This document shows, in pieces, positions 17,228 through 25,400 of a stretch of DNA of 64,000 nucleotides (position 1 is its first letter; each line of letters opens with the position of its first letter). Origin of the DNA: CAVTSA01 sp963737225 (lineage in GTDB: Bacteria; Chloroflexota; Dormibacteria; Dormibacterales; Dormibacteraceae); assembly GCA_963737225.1 (NCBI GenBank), contig CAVTSA010000012.1:1-64000 (forward strand), read 5' to 3'. The notes under the pieces were generated by a model. That model saw only the letters and a program-made list of their open reading frames with translations. It was not told the origin of the DNA and made no database searches. The position numbers were made by a program, and so were the translations under genes.

Positions 17228-18805
17228 ATGGCCAGTGACAACACGGCTGCGCACGAGGGAGACGGCGAAATGGCCGCGGACGGGCGGCAGTCGGGCGCCG
17301 CGCCGACCGGGGGTTCCGTAGCGGGCGCGTCCACGTGGTCCCCCGGCTCGATGTTGCTGCCGCTCGCTCTCGCGCAGTTCATCGCGAGCTACGCGTGCAC
17401 GAACATGAACGTGGCCGTCTCGAACATCGCCCACGACCTGAACACGACGGTCATCGGCGTGCAGACGGCGATCACCGTCTTCACGCTCACGATGGCGGCA
17501 CTCATGATCCCCGGCAGCAAGCTGTCGGACATCTGGGGCAGAAAGGCGTGCTTCCGGGCCGGCCTGATCGTCTACGGGGTGGGGGCACTCGTCGCGGCGC
17601 TGGCGCCGGCGCTGGGCGTGCTCATCGTCGGGTACTCGCTCCTCGAAGGCATCGGATCGGCGCTCATGATCCCGCCGATCTACATCCTGGTGACCGTCTA
17701 TTCGACGAATCTCACGCAGCGCGCGAGAGCGCTGGGGGTGATCAGCGCCGCCGCCGGCCTGGGGGCGGCGATGGGCCCCCTGATCGGTGGGCTCATCACG
17801 TCCACCATCAGCTGGCGGGCTTCCTTCATCCTGCAGGTGCTGGTCGTGATCCTGATCATCATCGGGACGCGCCGCATCAGAGACGCCGGCGTCCAGGGGG
17901 CGAAGCCAAAGTTCGACGTGGAGGGAGCCATCTTGTCGGCCGCGGGCCTCTTCTTCGTCGTCCTCGGCATCCTTCAGTCAGGGACGTACGGCTGGGTCAC
18001 CGCCAGGGAAGACTTCAAGATCGGCTCGGTGGTCATCATTCCGAAGGGCGGCATCTCGCCGGTCTGGCTCTTCGTCGCCATCGGCGCGGTCATCCTGGTC
18101 TGGTTCTTTCTGCACATCCGGAGGCGGGAACACAAGGGCCGGGCGCCGCTGCTCTCGACCGCCTTGTTCCGCAGCCGAATGTCGAACCTGGGTCTCATCA
18201 CGCAAAACGTTCAGTGGCTGGTCATGCAGGGCGCGTTCTTCGTGATCTCTGTCTACCTGCAAACGATCCGTCATCACAACGCGATCCAGACCGGTTTGAT
18301 CCTCACGCCCGCGACGTTCGGCATCCTGCTCTCGTCCGTGTTCGCCGGGCGGCTGGCGAGGCGGCGCTCGCAGAGATTCCTGATCCGATGCGGTTTTGTC
18401 GGAACCGTGCTGGGTGTCGTCGTGCTCCTGGTACTGGTCCCTGACACATCAAGTCCACTTTCCTTCGCGCCGGGCCTCTTGATTTTTGGCCTGGGAGTCG
18501 GAGTCATGTTGACTGCGTCGGCCAACCTGGTGCAATCGGCCTTCCCCGAGAACCTCCAGGGCGAGATCTCGGGGCTGTCTCGCAGCGTCTCCAACCTGGG
18601 GTCTTCGCTGGGAACCGCGATCGTCGGCTCGGTGCTGGTGTCTTCGGAGATCCGAGGAGGCGGCGGCTACGCGGCCGCACTGGTAACGATGACGATCATC
18701 GCGCTGATCGGTCTTGCCGCTGCGCTGCTGCTCCCACCGGGCAGCGCCCCGGCCCCCTCGAGCAGCAAGGCGCCTGGAGAAGCGGACGCGAGCGCCACCG
18801 CATAG
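17228..18805 (+). CDS. MFS transporter, DHA2-like with 14 predicted membrane helices
   Basis: A 525-residue protein. After a polar N-terminus (about 35 residues) come about 14 hydrophobic segments. The motif-A loop GSKLSDIWGRKACFRAG between helices 2 and 3 identifies the major facilitator fold, and GPLIGGLITSTISWRASFIL in helices 5-6 carries the drug/H+ antiporter motif C region. Length and helix number fit the DHA2 group of proton-coupled exporters. The substrate cannot be read from the sequence. The GH15 gene follows 85 bp later and may be co-transcribed. The ATG at 17228 has no Shine-Dalgarno and lies very near the predicted promoter. Confidence 0.85.
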   Translation: MASDNTAAHEGDGEMAADGRQSGAAPTGGSVAGASTWSPGSMLLPLALAQFIASYACTNMNVAVSNIAHDLNTTVIGVQTAITVFTLTMAALMIPGSKLSDIWGRKACFRAGLIVYGVGALVAALAPALGVLIVGYSLLEGIGSALMIPPIYILVTVYSTNLTQRARALGVISAAAGLGAAMGPLIGGLITSTISWRASFILQVLVVILIIIGTRRIRDAGVQGAKPKFDVEGAILSAAGLFFVVLGILQSGTYGWVTAREDFKIGSVVIIPKGGISPVWLFVAIGAVILVWFFLHIRRREHKGRAPLLSTALFRSRMSNLGLITQNVQWLVMQGAFFVISVYLQTIRHHNAIQTGLILTPATFGILLSSVFAGRLARRRSQRFLIRCGFVGTVLGVVVLLVLVPDTSSPLSFAPGLLIFGLGVGVMLTASANLVQSAFPENLQGEISGLSRSVSNLGSSLGTAIVGSVLVSSEIRGGGGYAAALVTMTIIALIGLAAALLLPPGSAPAPSSSKAPGEADASATA

Positions 18806-18890
18806 ACGCGCTTTCGCGCTCAGCAGCAATTCCGGTGGATCGACGTGCGGCGAATGCCGTCAACGAACGACAAAGAAGGAGATTGATGTC

Positions 18891-20762
18891 ATGGCTGCGC
18901 AGAGTGTGAGCACTCCCTCGTCCGCCACCGAGCGAGTGAGATATCCGGCGATCGAGAACCACGGCCTGATCGGAGACCTGCAGTCGGCGGCGCTGGTCGC
19001 GCTGGACGGGACCATCGACTGGTTCTGCTGCCCGCGGTTCGACTCGCCCACCGTGTTCGCATCGCTCCTCGACCACGACAAGGGCGGCCACTTCCGGATC
19101 GCACCGGTGACCGACTCCGTGCAGAAGCAGCTCTACTTCCCGTCCACGGCGGTCCTGGTGACGCGGTTCATGACCGAAGGCGGCGTTGGCGAGGTGCTCG
19201 ACTTCATGCCGCTCCACGAACCACGGAAACCGACCGATCGGCGCCGGATCGTGCGGGTCATACGGGCGGTCAGGGGAACCATGCGCTTCCGGGTCGAGTG
19301 TGCGCCTCGCATCGACTACGGGCGGGCCGATCACGAGCTCACCGTCAATGATTCCGGCGCGCTCTTTACGTCCCCGCTGCAGACGTTGGCGCTCCACTCG
19401 ACGTTCCCGCTGCAGCCGCAGGGGAGAGATGTCGCCGCCGAGATCACGCTCACGCAGGGCCAGGTCGAGGGTGTGATGCTCGAATCGGGCCCCGACGCGG
19501 CTCCTCGACCCGTCGAGCGAGGGGCGATCCGTGAAGTCCTGGACAGGACGATCCAGGACTGGCGCTCCTGGCTGGACCGATCGTCGTACGTCGGCCGCTG
19601 GCGCGAGGTCGTGCAGCGGTCGGCCATCACGCTTCGTCTGATGACGTACGCGCCGACGGGAGCAGTGGTGGCGGCACCGACCGCGGGCCTGCCGGAGCAG
19701 GTGGGCGGCGAGCGGAACTGGGACTACCGCTTCACCTGGGTGCGCGACGCGTCCTTCTCGATCTACGCCCTGCTCGGCCTCGGGTTCGACGAGGAGGCGC
19801 TCCAGTTCATGACCTGGATGCGCGACCGGGTCACCGACCAGGTGGGCGAGGGCTCGGGACCGCTCAAGATCATGTACCGGATCGACGGGTCCACCGACCT
19901 CGTCGAGACGACCCTGGATCACTTCGAGGGGTACCGGGGGTCGCGTCCGGTCCGGATCGGAAACGGGGCCGCCGACCAGCTCCAGCTCGACATCTATGGC
20001 GAGGCCATGGACTCGCTCTATCACGGTAACAAACGCGGTCTCCGCATCGGTCAACCCGGGTGGGTGAAGCTCCAGGGGATCATGGACTGGCTGATGACTC
20101 ACTGGGACCAGGCCGACGAGGGGGTCTGGGAGACCCGAGGCGGCCGCCAGAACTTCACCTACGGGCGGCTGATGTGCTGGGTCGCGATGGACCGGATGAT
20201 CCGGCTCGCCACCGAGCACGGCCTGCCCGCCGACCTGACGCGCCTGGTCACGGAGCGGGACCGCATCTACAACCAGCTGTTCGAGAAGGGCTTCAACGCC
20301 CGGGTGGGCGCGTTCGTGCAGCACTACAACACCGACGTGCTGGACGCCTCCGTGCTGCTCATGCCGCTGGTCGGATTCGTGGCGCCCACCGACCCGATGT
20401 GGCAGTCAACGCTGCGGGCGGTCGACAAGGAGCTGGTGTCGGACAGCCTCGTCTACCGGTACAACCCGAGTGCGTCCCCTGACGGGTTGCGAGGCGAGGA
20501 GGGCACGTTCTCCATCTGCACGTTCTGGTACGTCGACGCCCTGGCACGATCCGGCAGGCTGGAGGATGCCCGGCTGGTGTTCGAGAAGATGCTCACCTAT
20601 TCCAGCCCGACCGGACTGTTCGCCGAGGAGATCGGCCAGACGGGTGAGCAGCTCGGCAACTTCCCGCAGGCCTTCAGTCACCTGGCGCTGATCAACGCCG
20701 CGATGAATCTGGACTACCAGCTCGACCATGGGGCTGGCACGGTGAACGTCATCAGGAGCTGA
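18891..20762 (+). CDS. Glycoside hydrolase family 15 protein (glucoamylase/trehalase-like)
   Basis: A 623-residue cytoplasmic enzyme. Residues 15-230 are the N-terminal beta-sandwich (HGLIGDLQSAALVALDGTID, WFCCPRFDSPTVFASLLDHD). The (alpha/alpha)6 barrel follows, with ERNWDYRFTWVRDASFSIYA, QNFTYGRLMCWVAMDRMIRL and EEGTFSICTFWYVDALARSG; SSPTGLFAEEIGQ contains the acidic pair expected to act as catalytic base. The family hydrolyses alpha-glucosidic links in glucans or trehalose; the substrate here is undecided. Strong AAGAAGGAGATTG ribosome site before ATG 18891. There is no signal peptide, so an intracellular storage sugar is the likely substrate. Confidence 0.88.
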   Translation: MAAQSVSTPSSATERVRYPAIENHGLIGDLQSAALVALDGTIDWFCCPRFDSPTVFASLLDHDKGGHFRIAPVTDSVQKQLYFPSTAVLVTRFMTEGGVGEVLDFMPLHEPRKPTDRRRIVRVIRAVRGTMRFRVECAPRIDYGRADHELTVNDSGALFTSPLQTLALHSTFPLQPQGRDVAAEITLTQGQVEGVMLESGPDAAPRPVERGAIREVLDRTIQDWRSWLDRSSYVGRWREVVQRSAITLRLMTYAPTGAVVAAPTAGLPEQVGGERNWDYRFTWVRDASFSIYALLGLGFDEEALQFMTWMRDRVTDQVGEGSGPLKIMYRIDGSTDLVETTLDHFEGYRGSRPVRIGNGAADQLQLDIYGEAMDSLYHGNKRGLRIGQPGWVKLQGIMDWLMTHWDQADEGVWETRGGRQNFTYGRLMCWVAMDRMIRLATEHGLPADLTRLVTERDRIYNQLFEKGFNARVGAFVQHYNTDVLDASVLLMPLVGFVAPTDPMWQSTLRAVDKELVSDSLVYRYNPSASPDGLRGEEGTFSICTFWYVDALARSGRLEDARLVFEKMLTYSSPTGLFAEEIGQTGEQLGNFPQAFSHLALINAAMNLDYQLDHGAGTVNVIRS

Positions 20763-20797
20763 GCGCGCGCGGGCGGGCCGCTTCGCGTCCGCACGGA

Positions 20798-20853
20798 TTT
20801 GTCCAAGAGATCGCCCCAGGGGCGATCTCCTGTGGTTGGTGACCTCCTACCTT
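20798..20853 (+). promoter_or_regulatory. Bipartite promoter with internal palindrome, NDH-2 gene
   Basis: TTTGTCCAAG (20798-20807) and TACCTT (20848-20853), exactly 48 bp from TGTC. Between them is a perfect 11-bp palindrome, GAGATCGCCCC-A-GGGGCGATCTC (20807-20829), which would cover about -53 to -31 and could be a repressor site or the remnant terminator of the GH15 gene. The start site expected 7 nt after the -10 is the GTG at 20860. Confidence 0.7.
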
Positions 20854-20859
20854 GACTTC

Positions 20860-22164
20860 GTGGAACCGCTGCCTGACCACGTCGTTCCCCGGCGCGTGGT
20901 CATCATCGGCGGCGGTTTCGCGGGGCTCCTGGCGGCCCGCAGGTTGCGGCGCTGCCCGCTGCAGATCACGCTCGTCGACCGCTCCGCGAACCACGTGTTC
21001 CAGCCGCTGCTCTTTCAGTGTGCGACCGGCGGTCTCAACGTCGGCCAGATCGCGCCGCCGCTCCGCGGCATCTTCAGAGGCCAGGACAACGTTCGCGTCC
21101 TGCTGGCAGAGGTCATCGGATTCGACCTGCCCCGACGAACGGTCCAAGCCAGGGCGCCCGACGGATCCGTGCTCGACCTCGTCTACGACCATCTCATCGT
21201 CGCGGCCGGGACGGAGACGTCGTACTTCGGGCACGACGAGCTGGCGGTTCACGCGCCCGGCTTGAAGTCGATCAACGACGCGCAGGAGATCCGCCGGCGC
21301 ATCTTCGGTGCGTTCGAGACCGCCGAGCTCGCCCGTGACCCCGAGGAACGCGCGTCGTGGTTGACGTTCGTGGTGGTGGGGGCCGGGCCGACCGGCGTCG
21401 AGCTGGCGGGGCAGATCCGTGAGCTCGCCACCCGCACTCTGCGAGACGAGTTCAAAGCCATCGATCCGTCCAGCTGCCGGGTCATCCTCGCCGACGGAGC
21501 CCCAGAGCCGCTCGTAGCCTTCGGCCATCACCTCGCAGGACGGGCTGTGCGGACGCTCCGGCATCTCGGCGTCGAGCTCAGGATGGATACGCTCGCCCGC
21601 TCGATCGATGCCACGGGTGTGGAGCTGCAGAGCAGCGACGGCGGGGTCTCCCGCATCGGTACCCGGACGGTGATCTGGGCCGCCGGCGTCCATGCATCGC
21701 CGCTGGCCTCGATGCTGGTGGAAGCCGCGGGTGCCGGCGCCGATCGGCAGGGAAGAGTTCTGGTGGAACCGGACTGCACCCTGCCCGGACATCCCGAGGT
21801 CTTCTGCGTCGGCGACATGATGAACCTGCGCGACCTGCCCGGAGTGGCGGAGGTGGCCATGCAGTCTGGCCTGCACGCGGCCAACATGATCCGCCGCAGC
21901 CTTCTCTGCCTCCCGTCGAACCGTCGCTTCCGGTACCTCGATCTCGGCAGCGCAGCCTACCTGGCACGCGGGCACGGGCTGGTGGAATTCCACGGCCTCA
22001 AGCTCAGCGGGTTCACCGGGTGGGTGACGTGGCTCGCCGTCCACATCACCTTCCTGACGGGGTTCACGAACCGCGGAGCCGCGCTCATCACCTGGTTGTT
22101 CGCGCTGGGCGGTCGTCGCCGCTCTCAGCGCAACCTGGAGCTGAAGGACATCCAGAAGGGATGA
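20860..22164 (+). CDS. Type II NADH dehydrogenase / FAD-dependent pyridine nucleotide-disulfide oxidoreductase
   Basis: A 434-residue flavoprotein. The first FAD-binding Rossmann motif is VVIIGGGFAGLLAARRLRRC (residues 13-32). A second nucleotide-binding GxGxxG-like motif for NADH is VVVGAGPTGVELAGQIRELA. The third FAD-binding segment is VFCVGDMMNL. C-terminal residues after about 385 carry the hydrophobic helix FTGWVTWLAVHITFLTGFTN that anchors NDH-2 to the membrane. It oxidises NADH and reduces quinone without proton pumping. GTG 20860 is chosen because it coincides with the transcription start predicted from TACCTT, giving a leaderless message; TTG 20836 is a longer option. Confidence 0.88.
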   Translation: MEPLPDHVVPRRVVIIGGGFAGLLAARRLRRCPLQITLVDRSANHVFQPLLFQCATGGLNVGQIAPPLRGIFRGQDNVRVLLAEVIGFDLPRRTVQARAPDGSVLDLVYDHLIVAAGTETSYFGHDELAVHAPGLKSINDAQEIRRRIFGAFETAELARDPEERASWLTFVVVGAGPTGVELAGQIRELATRTLRDEFKAIDPSSCRVILADGAPEPLVAFGHHLAGRAVRTLRHLGVELRMDTLARSIDATGVELQSSDGGVSRIGTRTVIWAAGVHASPLASMLVEAAGAGADRQGRVLVEPDCTLPGHPEVFCVGDMMNLRDLPGVAEVAMQSGLHAANMIRRSLLCLPSNRRFRYLDLGSAAYLARGHGLVEFHGLKLSGFTGWVTWLAVHITFLTGFTNRGAALITWLFALGGRRRSQRNLELKDIQKG

Positions 22165-22259
22165 AAGGCACCCGAGACGCCGGCCGAACAGCCCGTGCTG
22201 CGTAGTTCAAACTGAGAATATGGCGTTTGTCTACATGAGCACCTCATTCGGCGCCCGGG

Positions 22260-22289
22260 AAGGCGCTTTGTACACAGAAGGCCTTTTTT
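22260..22289 (+). terminator. Terminator after the NDH-2 gene
   Basis: AAGGC (22260-22264) pairs with GCCTT (22281-22285), followed by a T6 tract (22284-22289). The stem is short and the loop is long, so termination efficiency is uncertain. It is the clearest T-tract between 22165 and the next promoter. Confidence 0.5.
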
Positions 22290-22310
22290 ATCCAGCCGCT
22301 CGACCGTCGA

Positions 22311-22366
22311 TTTGTCTAACCAGGTGTGGCTGCAGGCCTCGCAGGTCAGCGAGCCAGACCTAACGT
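22311..22366 (+). promoter_or_regulatory. Bipartite promoter of the DUF2252 gene
   Basis: TTTGTCTAAC (22311-22320) and TAACGT (22361-22366), exactly 48 bp from TGTC; the hexamer is a textbook TAnnnT. Predicted start is about A22373, 12 nt before a 16-codon leader frame (22385-22435). Confidence 0.72.
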
Positions 22367-22431
22367 TCCCTTAACGTGACACCCATGCGCCGGCGCCGGA
22401 GAGTTTGCCAGGTGGCGGCAAGGGAGAAACC

Positions 22432-23874
22432 GTGACCAGTGTGACCGACCAGCCTCGAAACAAACCATCCGCCAGAGCCGCGAGCGCGAGGAGCGTTGCG
22501 CCCTCAGGCACCAAACGCGCTCCGCTTCCGCCACTGGGCAGCCATGCGGCGTGGGACGGTGGTGCGTCCGGCCGCGACCCGGTGGCGATCCTGACCGCGC
22601 AGGAGACGACCCGGGTCCCCGAGTTGATCGCGATCCGGCACGAGCGCATGTCCGTCTCCCCCTTCACCTTCTTCAGGGGCTCGGCGGCGGTGATGGCGGC
22701 AGACCTGGTCGACACGCCCACCACCGACCTGCGAGTCCAGCTCTGCGGCGACGCCCACCTCTCCAACTTCGGTGGCTACCAGTCGCCCGAGCGCGAGATG
22801 GTGTTCGACATTAACGATTTCGACGAGACCGCTCCCGGCCCCTTCGAGTGGGACGTCAAGCGGCTGGCAGCGAGCATGGTCGTCGCCGCCCGGCCCCACT
22901 TCAAGCGCAAGGAATGCCGGGCGGCGGCCGTAGCGGCGGCGCGCCGTTACCGGCAGGCAATGCTGACCTTTGCCCAGGCCGGCGAGCTGGATGTGTGGTA
23001 TTCGCGCCTCGACGTCGGATCGGCACTATCGGAGTGGGCGGGCCTGGCCGGGGAGAAGGCCGTCAAGGCGGTGCAAAAAAACGTGGCGAAGGCCCGGCAG
23101 AAGGACAGCGCGCGGGCGTACCGGCAGCTCGTCCGGGAGGTCGGGGGTCGCATTGCGTTCGTCAGCGACCCGCCTCTCATCGTGCCCATCGACGAGCTCA
23201 CTACCGGCCATGACCAGACCAGCGACATCCGGGCGCTCCTCGACAGCGTCGTGCGCAACTACCGCACCACCCTTAACAACGATCGTTCGAGGCTCCTCGA
23301 CCGGTTCCAATTGGTCGACGTGGCTCGCAAGGTCGTGGGTGTGGGGAGCGTGGGTACGCGCTGCTGGATCGCACTGTTCCTGGGGCGCTATCGCAGCGAC
23401 CCGCTCGTCCTGCAGTGCAAAGAGGCGCAGGGGTCGGTCCTCGAACCATATGCGGGAAAAAGCCGGCAGGGCAACAGCGGACAGCGGGTCGTCGAGGGCC
23501 AGCGCTTCATGCAGGCGGCGAGCGACATCCTTCTCGGCTGGGCCAGGGTCAAGGGCCTCGACGGGGTCCAGCGGGACTTCTACATGCGGCAGCTGTGGGA
23601 CGGCAAGATCTCGGCTGAGGTGGAGGCTTTCACGCCGCAGCTGTTCACCGCGTATGGCGAGATGTGTGGATGGACGCTGGCGCGTGCACATGCGCGGTCG
23701 GGCGATCGGATCGCGATCGCGAGCTACCTGGGTACCAGCACGGCGTTCGAGGACGCACTGGGCAGCTTCGCGGAGGAGTACGCCGATCAGAACGATCGCG
23801 ACTACGCGGCCTTCACGGCGGCCACGGTCAGTTCAGGGGCGCGTTCGGCGGCGCCAGACCCGACGCTCGTGTGA
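22432..23874 (+). CDS. DUF2252 domain protein (kinase-fold-like)
   Basis: A 480-residue protein. Diagnostic DUF2252 stretches are MSVSPFTFFRGSAAVMAADL, LCGDAHLSNFGGYQSPEREM, VFDINDFDETAPGPFEWDVK and KRLAASMVVAAR in the first half, and YGEMCGWTLARAHARSGD near residue 415. GDAHLSNFG and FDINDFDE resemble the catalytic HxxN and metal-binding D(F/Y)E segments of aminoglycoside-phosphotransferase-type kinases, so a small-molecule kinase activity is plausible but untested. The GTG at 22432 has AAGGGAGAAACC upstream and overlaps the stop of a short leader frame in a GTGA arrangement. The first 45 residues are low-complexity. Confidence 0.85.
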   Translation: MTSVTDQPRNKPSARAASARSVAPSGTKRAPLPPLGSHAAWDGGASGRDPVAILTAQETTRVPELIAIRHERMSVSPFTFFRGSAAVMAADLVDTPTTDLRVQLCGDAHLSNFGGYQSPEREMVFDINDFDETAPGPFEWDVKRLAASMVVAARPHFKRKECRAAAVAAARRYRQAMLTFAQAGELDVWYSRLDVGSALSEWAGLAGEKAVKAVQKNVAKARQKDSARAYRQLVREVGGRIAFVSDPPLIVPIDELTTGHDQTSDIRALLDSVVRNYRTTLNNDRSRLLDRFQLVDVARKVVGVGSVGTRCWIALFLGRYRSDPLVLQCKEAQGSVLEPYAGKSRQGNSGQRVVEGQRFMQAASDILLGWARVKGLDGVQRDFYMRQLWDGKISAEVEAFTPQLFTAYGEMCGWTLARAHARSGDRIAIASYLGTSTAFEDALGSFAEEYADQNDRDYAAFTAATVSSGARSAAPDPTLV

Positions 23875-23934
23875 TGTAGCTCCCGCCAGGAGCGAAAACC
23901 GCTGACTTCTCGACATCCGAAGGAAAGTCGCGTT

Positions 23935-23990
23935 TTTGTCCAACCGGGAAGTGAATCGCAGGTCCGCCCGTGCGTCCGCCTGCGCACCAT
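23935..23990 (+). promoter_or_regulatory. Bipartite promoter upstream of the 24.0 kb leader
   Basis: TTTGTCCAAC (23935-23944, within a T5 run) and CACCAT (23985-23990), exactly 48 bp from TGTC. Confidence 0.65.
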
Positions 23991-24322
23991 GAACGCGGGT
24001 GCGCCGGGTGTCGGTCGGCTCGCGCCTTGCCGAGGCTGAGTGCGGGTTTGCGAGCTCCTGATAAATCTCATGGGAATACCCCGGATTTGCCGGCGCCGAC
24101 GGCAGTCGGCGACGATTACAAGCAGCGCCTGGCGGGAGCGGAGGTCGACGAGGCAGCCTGGGCTCATCGTTCGTCTCGACTGGCAGACGGGCACCGAGAA
24201 AGGGCCGATTGGCGGCGTGTGATACGTTTTCATCCGCGGCGGCGTTAAGAATGCGAAGAGGAGGGTTCCGGTAAGGTGAATCAAGCGTGAAAGCTGGTGG
24301 CAGAGTAAAAGGAGATACGGCT

Positions 24323-24349
24323 ATGGGCCAATACCAAGGAGGCATGTGA
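24323..24349 (+). CDS. Possible leader micro-ORF MGQYQGGM
   Basis: An 8-codon frame, ATG at 24323 to TGA at 24347-24349, with a strong AAAAGGAGATACGGCT ribosome site. Its own codons contain the AAGGAGG ribosome site of the next gene, whose ATG begins one base after the micro-ORF stop. Translation of it would therefore expose or occlude the downstream ribosome site. It could equally be a by-product of two nearby Shine-Dalgarno sequences. No homologue is recognisable at this length. Confidence 0.35.
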   Translation: MGQYQGGM

Positions 24350-24350
24350 G

Positions 24351-24770
24351 ATGGCCGATGTGACCGACAATTCGGGCGCGTATTCCGCCGTCGACGCGGC
24401 ACCGACGATCCCGGACGGCTGGCTGCTGTTCTCCGCGCTGATGATCGTCTTCACCGGTGGCTGGAACATCTTCGAGGGGTTGTTCGCGTTCTTCCGCTCC
24501 ACCTTCTTCATCGGTCACGCGGTGGGCGGAGCACTCTGGATCTGGGCCCTGCTCTGGCTGGTCTTCGGCGTGCTGCAGATGCTCGCCGGCGGTGCCATCA
24601 TGAGCCACCGCTCATGGGGCCGATGGTTCGGCATCGTGACAGTGGGTCTGGTTACAGCCGTGCACCTGCTCAATATCGGCCTCTACCCCTGGTGGTCCCT
24701 GGTCATCATCGCGATCAACCTTCTGGTGCTCTTCGGTCTCACGGTCCACTGGAAGGACTCGTCAGTCTGA
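24351..24770 (+). CDS. DUF7144-like four-helix membrane protein
   Basis: A 139-residue protein with four hydrophobic helices: residues 22-45 (LLFSALMIVFTGGWNIFEGL), 57-82 (ALWIWALLWLVFGVLQMLAG), 88-110 and 112-132. The W-N-x-x-E-G motif in helix 1 and the polar loop SHRSWGRWFG are typical of small actinobacterial membrane proteins now grouped as DUF7144. AAGGAGG precedes ATG 24351. Function is unknown. It is followed by a strong hairpin and then by another small membrane gene. Confidence 0.7.
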   Translation: MADVTDNSGAYSAVDAAPTIPDGWLLFSALMIVFTGGWNIFEGLFAFFRSTFFIGHAVGGALWIWALLWLVFGVLQMLAGGAIMSHRSWGRWFGIVTVGLVTAVHLLNIGLYPWWSLVIIAINLLVLFGLTVHWKDSSV

Positions 24771-24808
24771 GCCGGCGGGCAAGGGCCGACTCCGCTCGGG
24801 CACCCGGG

Positions 24809-24836
24809 CCCACTTGGCCGCTATCAGCCAAGTGGG
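24809..24836 (+). terminator. Strong hairpin between two small membrane genes
   Basis: CCCACTTGGC (24809-24818) pairs perfectly with GCCAAGTGGG (24827-24836) around an 8-nt loop, with additional outer GGGCC/GGCCC pairing. There is no T-tract, so it could be a processing or attenuation signal rather than a simple terminator. Confidence 0.45.
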
Positions 24837-24879
24837 TCAGGCCCGGGGAAGCGTTGGCAGGGAGCAAGAGGCGGCCATC

Positions 24880-25263
24880 GTGAACTTTCACTACGGCGTG
24901 CAGGACGTGGTGGAGGTCGTGGAGGGGATCGGCGTCGCGGTGCTGGTCCTCGGCTCGTTGTTCGTCCTGGCTCGTTCTGCCGTCTGGTACGCGATTCGCG
25001 CTCATCGGGCAGGGGCGTACCACTACGCCCGCAGGCATCTCGGAAGAACCATTCTGCTGGGCCTCGAAATACTTATCGTCTCCGACATCATCAAGACGGT
25101 CATCCTCCAACCCACTCTGGGCAGCGTTGCCGTGCTGGGGACGATCGTCCTGATTCGAATCGTCCTCAGTTGGTCGCTTGCGGTCGAGATCGATGGCGTA
25201 TGGCCCTGGAAGAGGTATGTGGCCATGTCGAAGAGTCCCGAAGGCCTCGACGGTGGTAGTTGA
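24880..25263 (+). CDS. DUF1622 family membrane protein
   Basis: A 127-residue protein. After a short N-terminus (VNFHYGVQDVVEVVEGIGVA) comes helix 1 at about 13-36, a basic loop (RAHRAGAYHYARRHLGRTIL), then two more helices at 55-75 and 85-105. The motif HLGRTILLGLEILIVSDIIK is the signature of DUF1622. A GTG start at 24880 follows GGGAGCAAGAGG; the in-frame upstream extension to 24814 overlaps the hairpin and is unlikely. Function is unknown; neighbours are other small stress-linked membrane proteins. Confidence 0.8.
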   Translation: MNFHYGVQDVVEVVEGIGVAVLVLGSLFVLARSAVWYAIRAHRAGAYHYARRHLGRTILLGLEILIVSDIIKTVILQPTLGSVAVLGTIVLIRIVLSWSLAVEIDGVWPWKRYVAMSKSPEGLDGGS

Positions 25264-25284
25264 CACCTCCACGCCAGAGTCAGG

Positions 25285-25341
25285 TTCTGTCTAAGGAGGG
25301 CTCCGGGGCACCGGGCGGCGCGTTCGGGCCGCCAACAGACT
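25285..25341 (+). promoter_or_regulatory. Bipartite promoter of DUF1269 copy 2
   Basis: TTCTGTCTAAGG (25285-25296) and CAGACT (25336-25341), exactly 48 bp from TGTC. Both boxes are identical to those of DUF1269 copy 1, while the DNA between them is not, which suggests selection on the boxes and spacing. Confidence 0.75.
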
Positions 25342-25400
25342 GACTCACGCGAGCGTAACCGCACGGCTCCGCGAATGGGGCCCGGTCAATAGGAGGACGT

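Larger units (their letters stand above)
23875..24350. other. Long leader region upstream of the DUF7144-like gene
   Basis: About 475 bp without a convincing gene on either strand. It starts with the bipartite promoter at 23935-23990, so the transcript would have a leader of roughly 350 nt. A small hairpin GCTCC/GGAGC sits at 23879-23893. The region may hold a structured RNA or a second promoter nearer 24225 (GATACGTTTTC), but I recognise no known riboswitch. Confidence 0.35.

Noticed and set aside
18395..18405. TTTTGTCGGA inside the MFS gene and TTTTGTCGC inside ClC
   Set aside because: Both are coding sequence without the downstream hexamer or a gene start.
22226..22233. TTTGTCTA after NDH-2
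   Set aside because: The hexamer at 47-49 bp reads CAGAAG or similar, without the final T; it precedes a terminator, not a gene.
23802..24284. Minus-strand frame across the 24 kb leader
   Set aside because: Low-complexity and no Shine-Dalgarno; it covers a region I regard as a transcribed leader.
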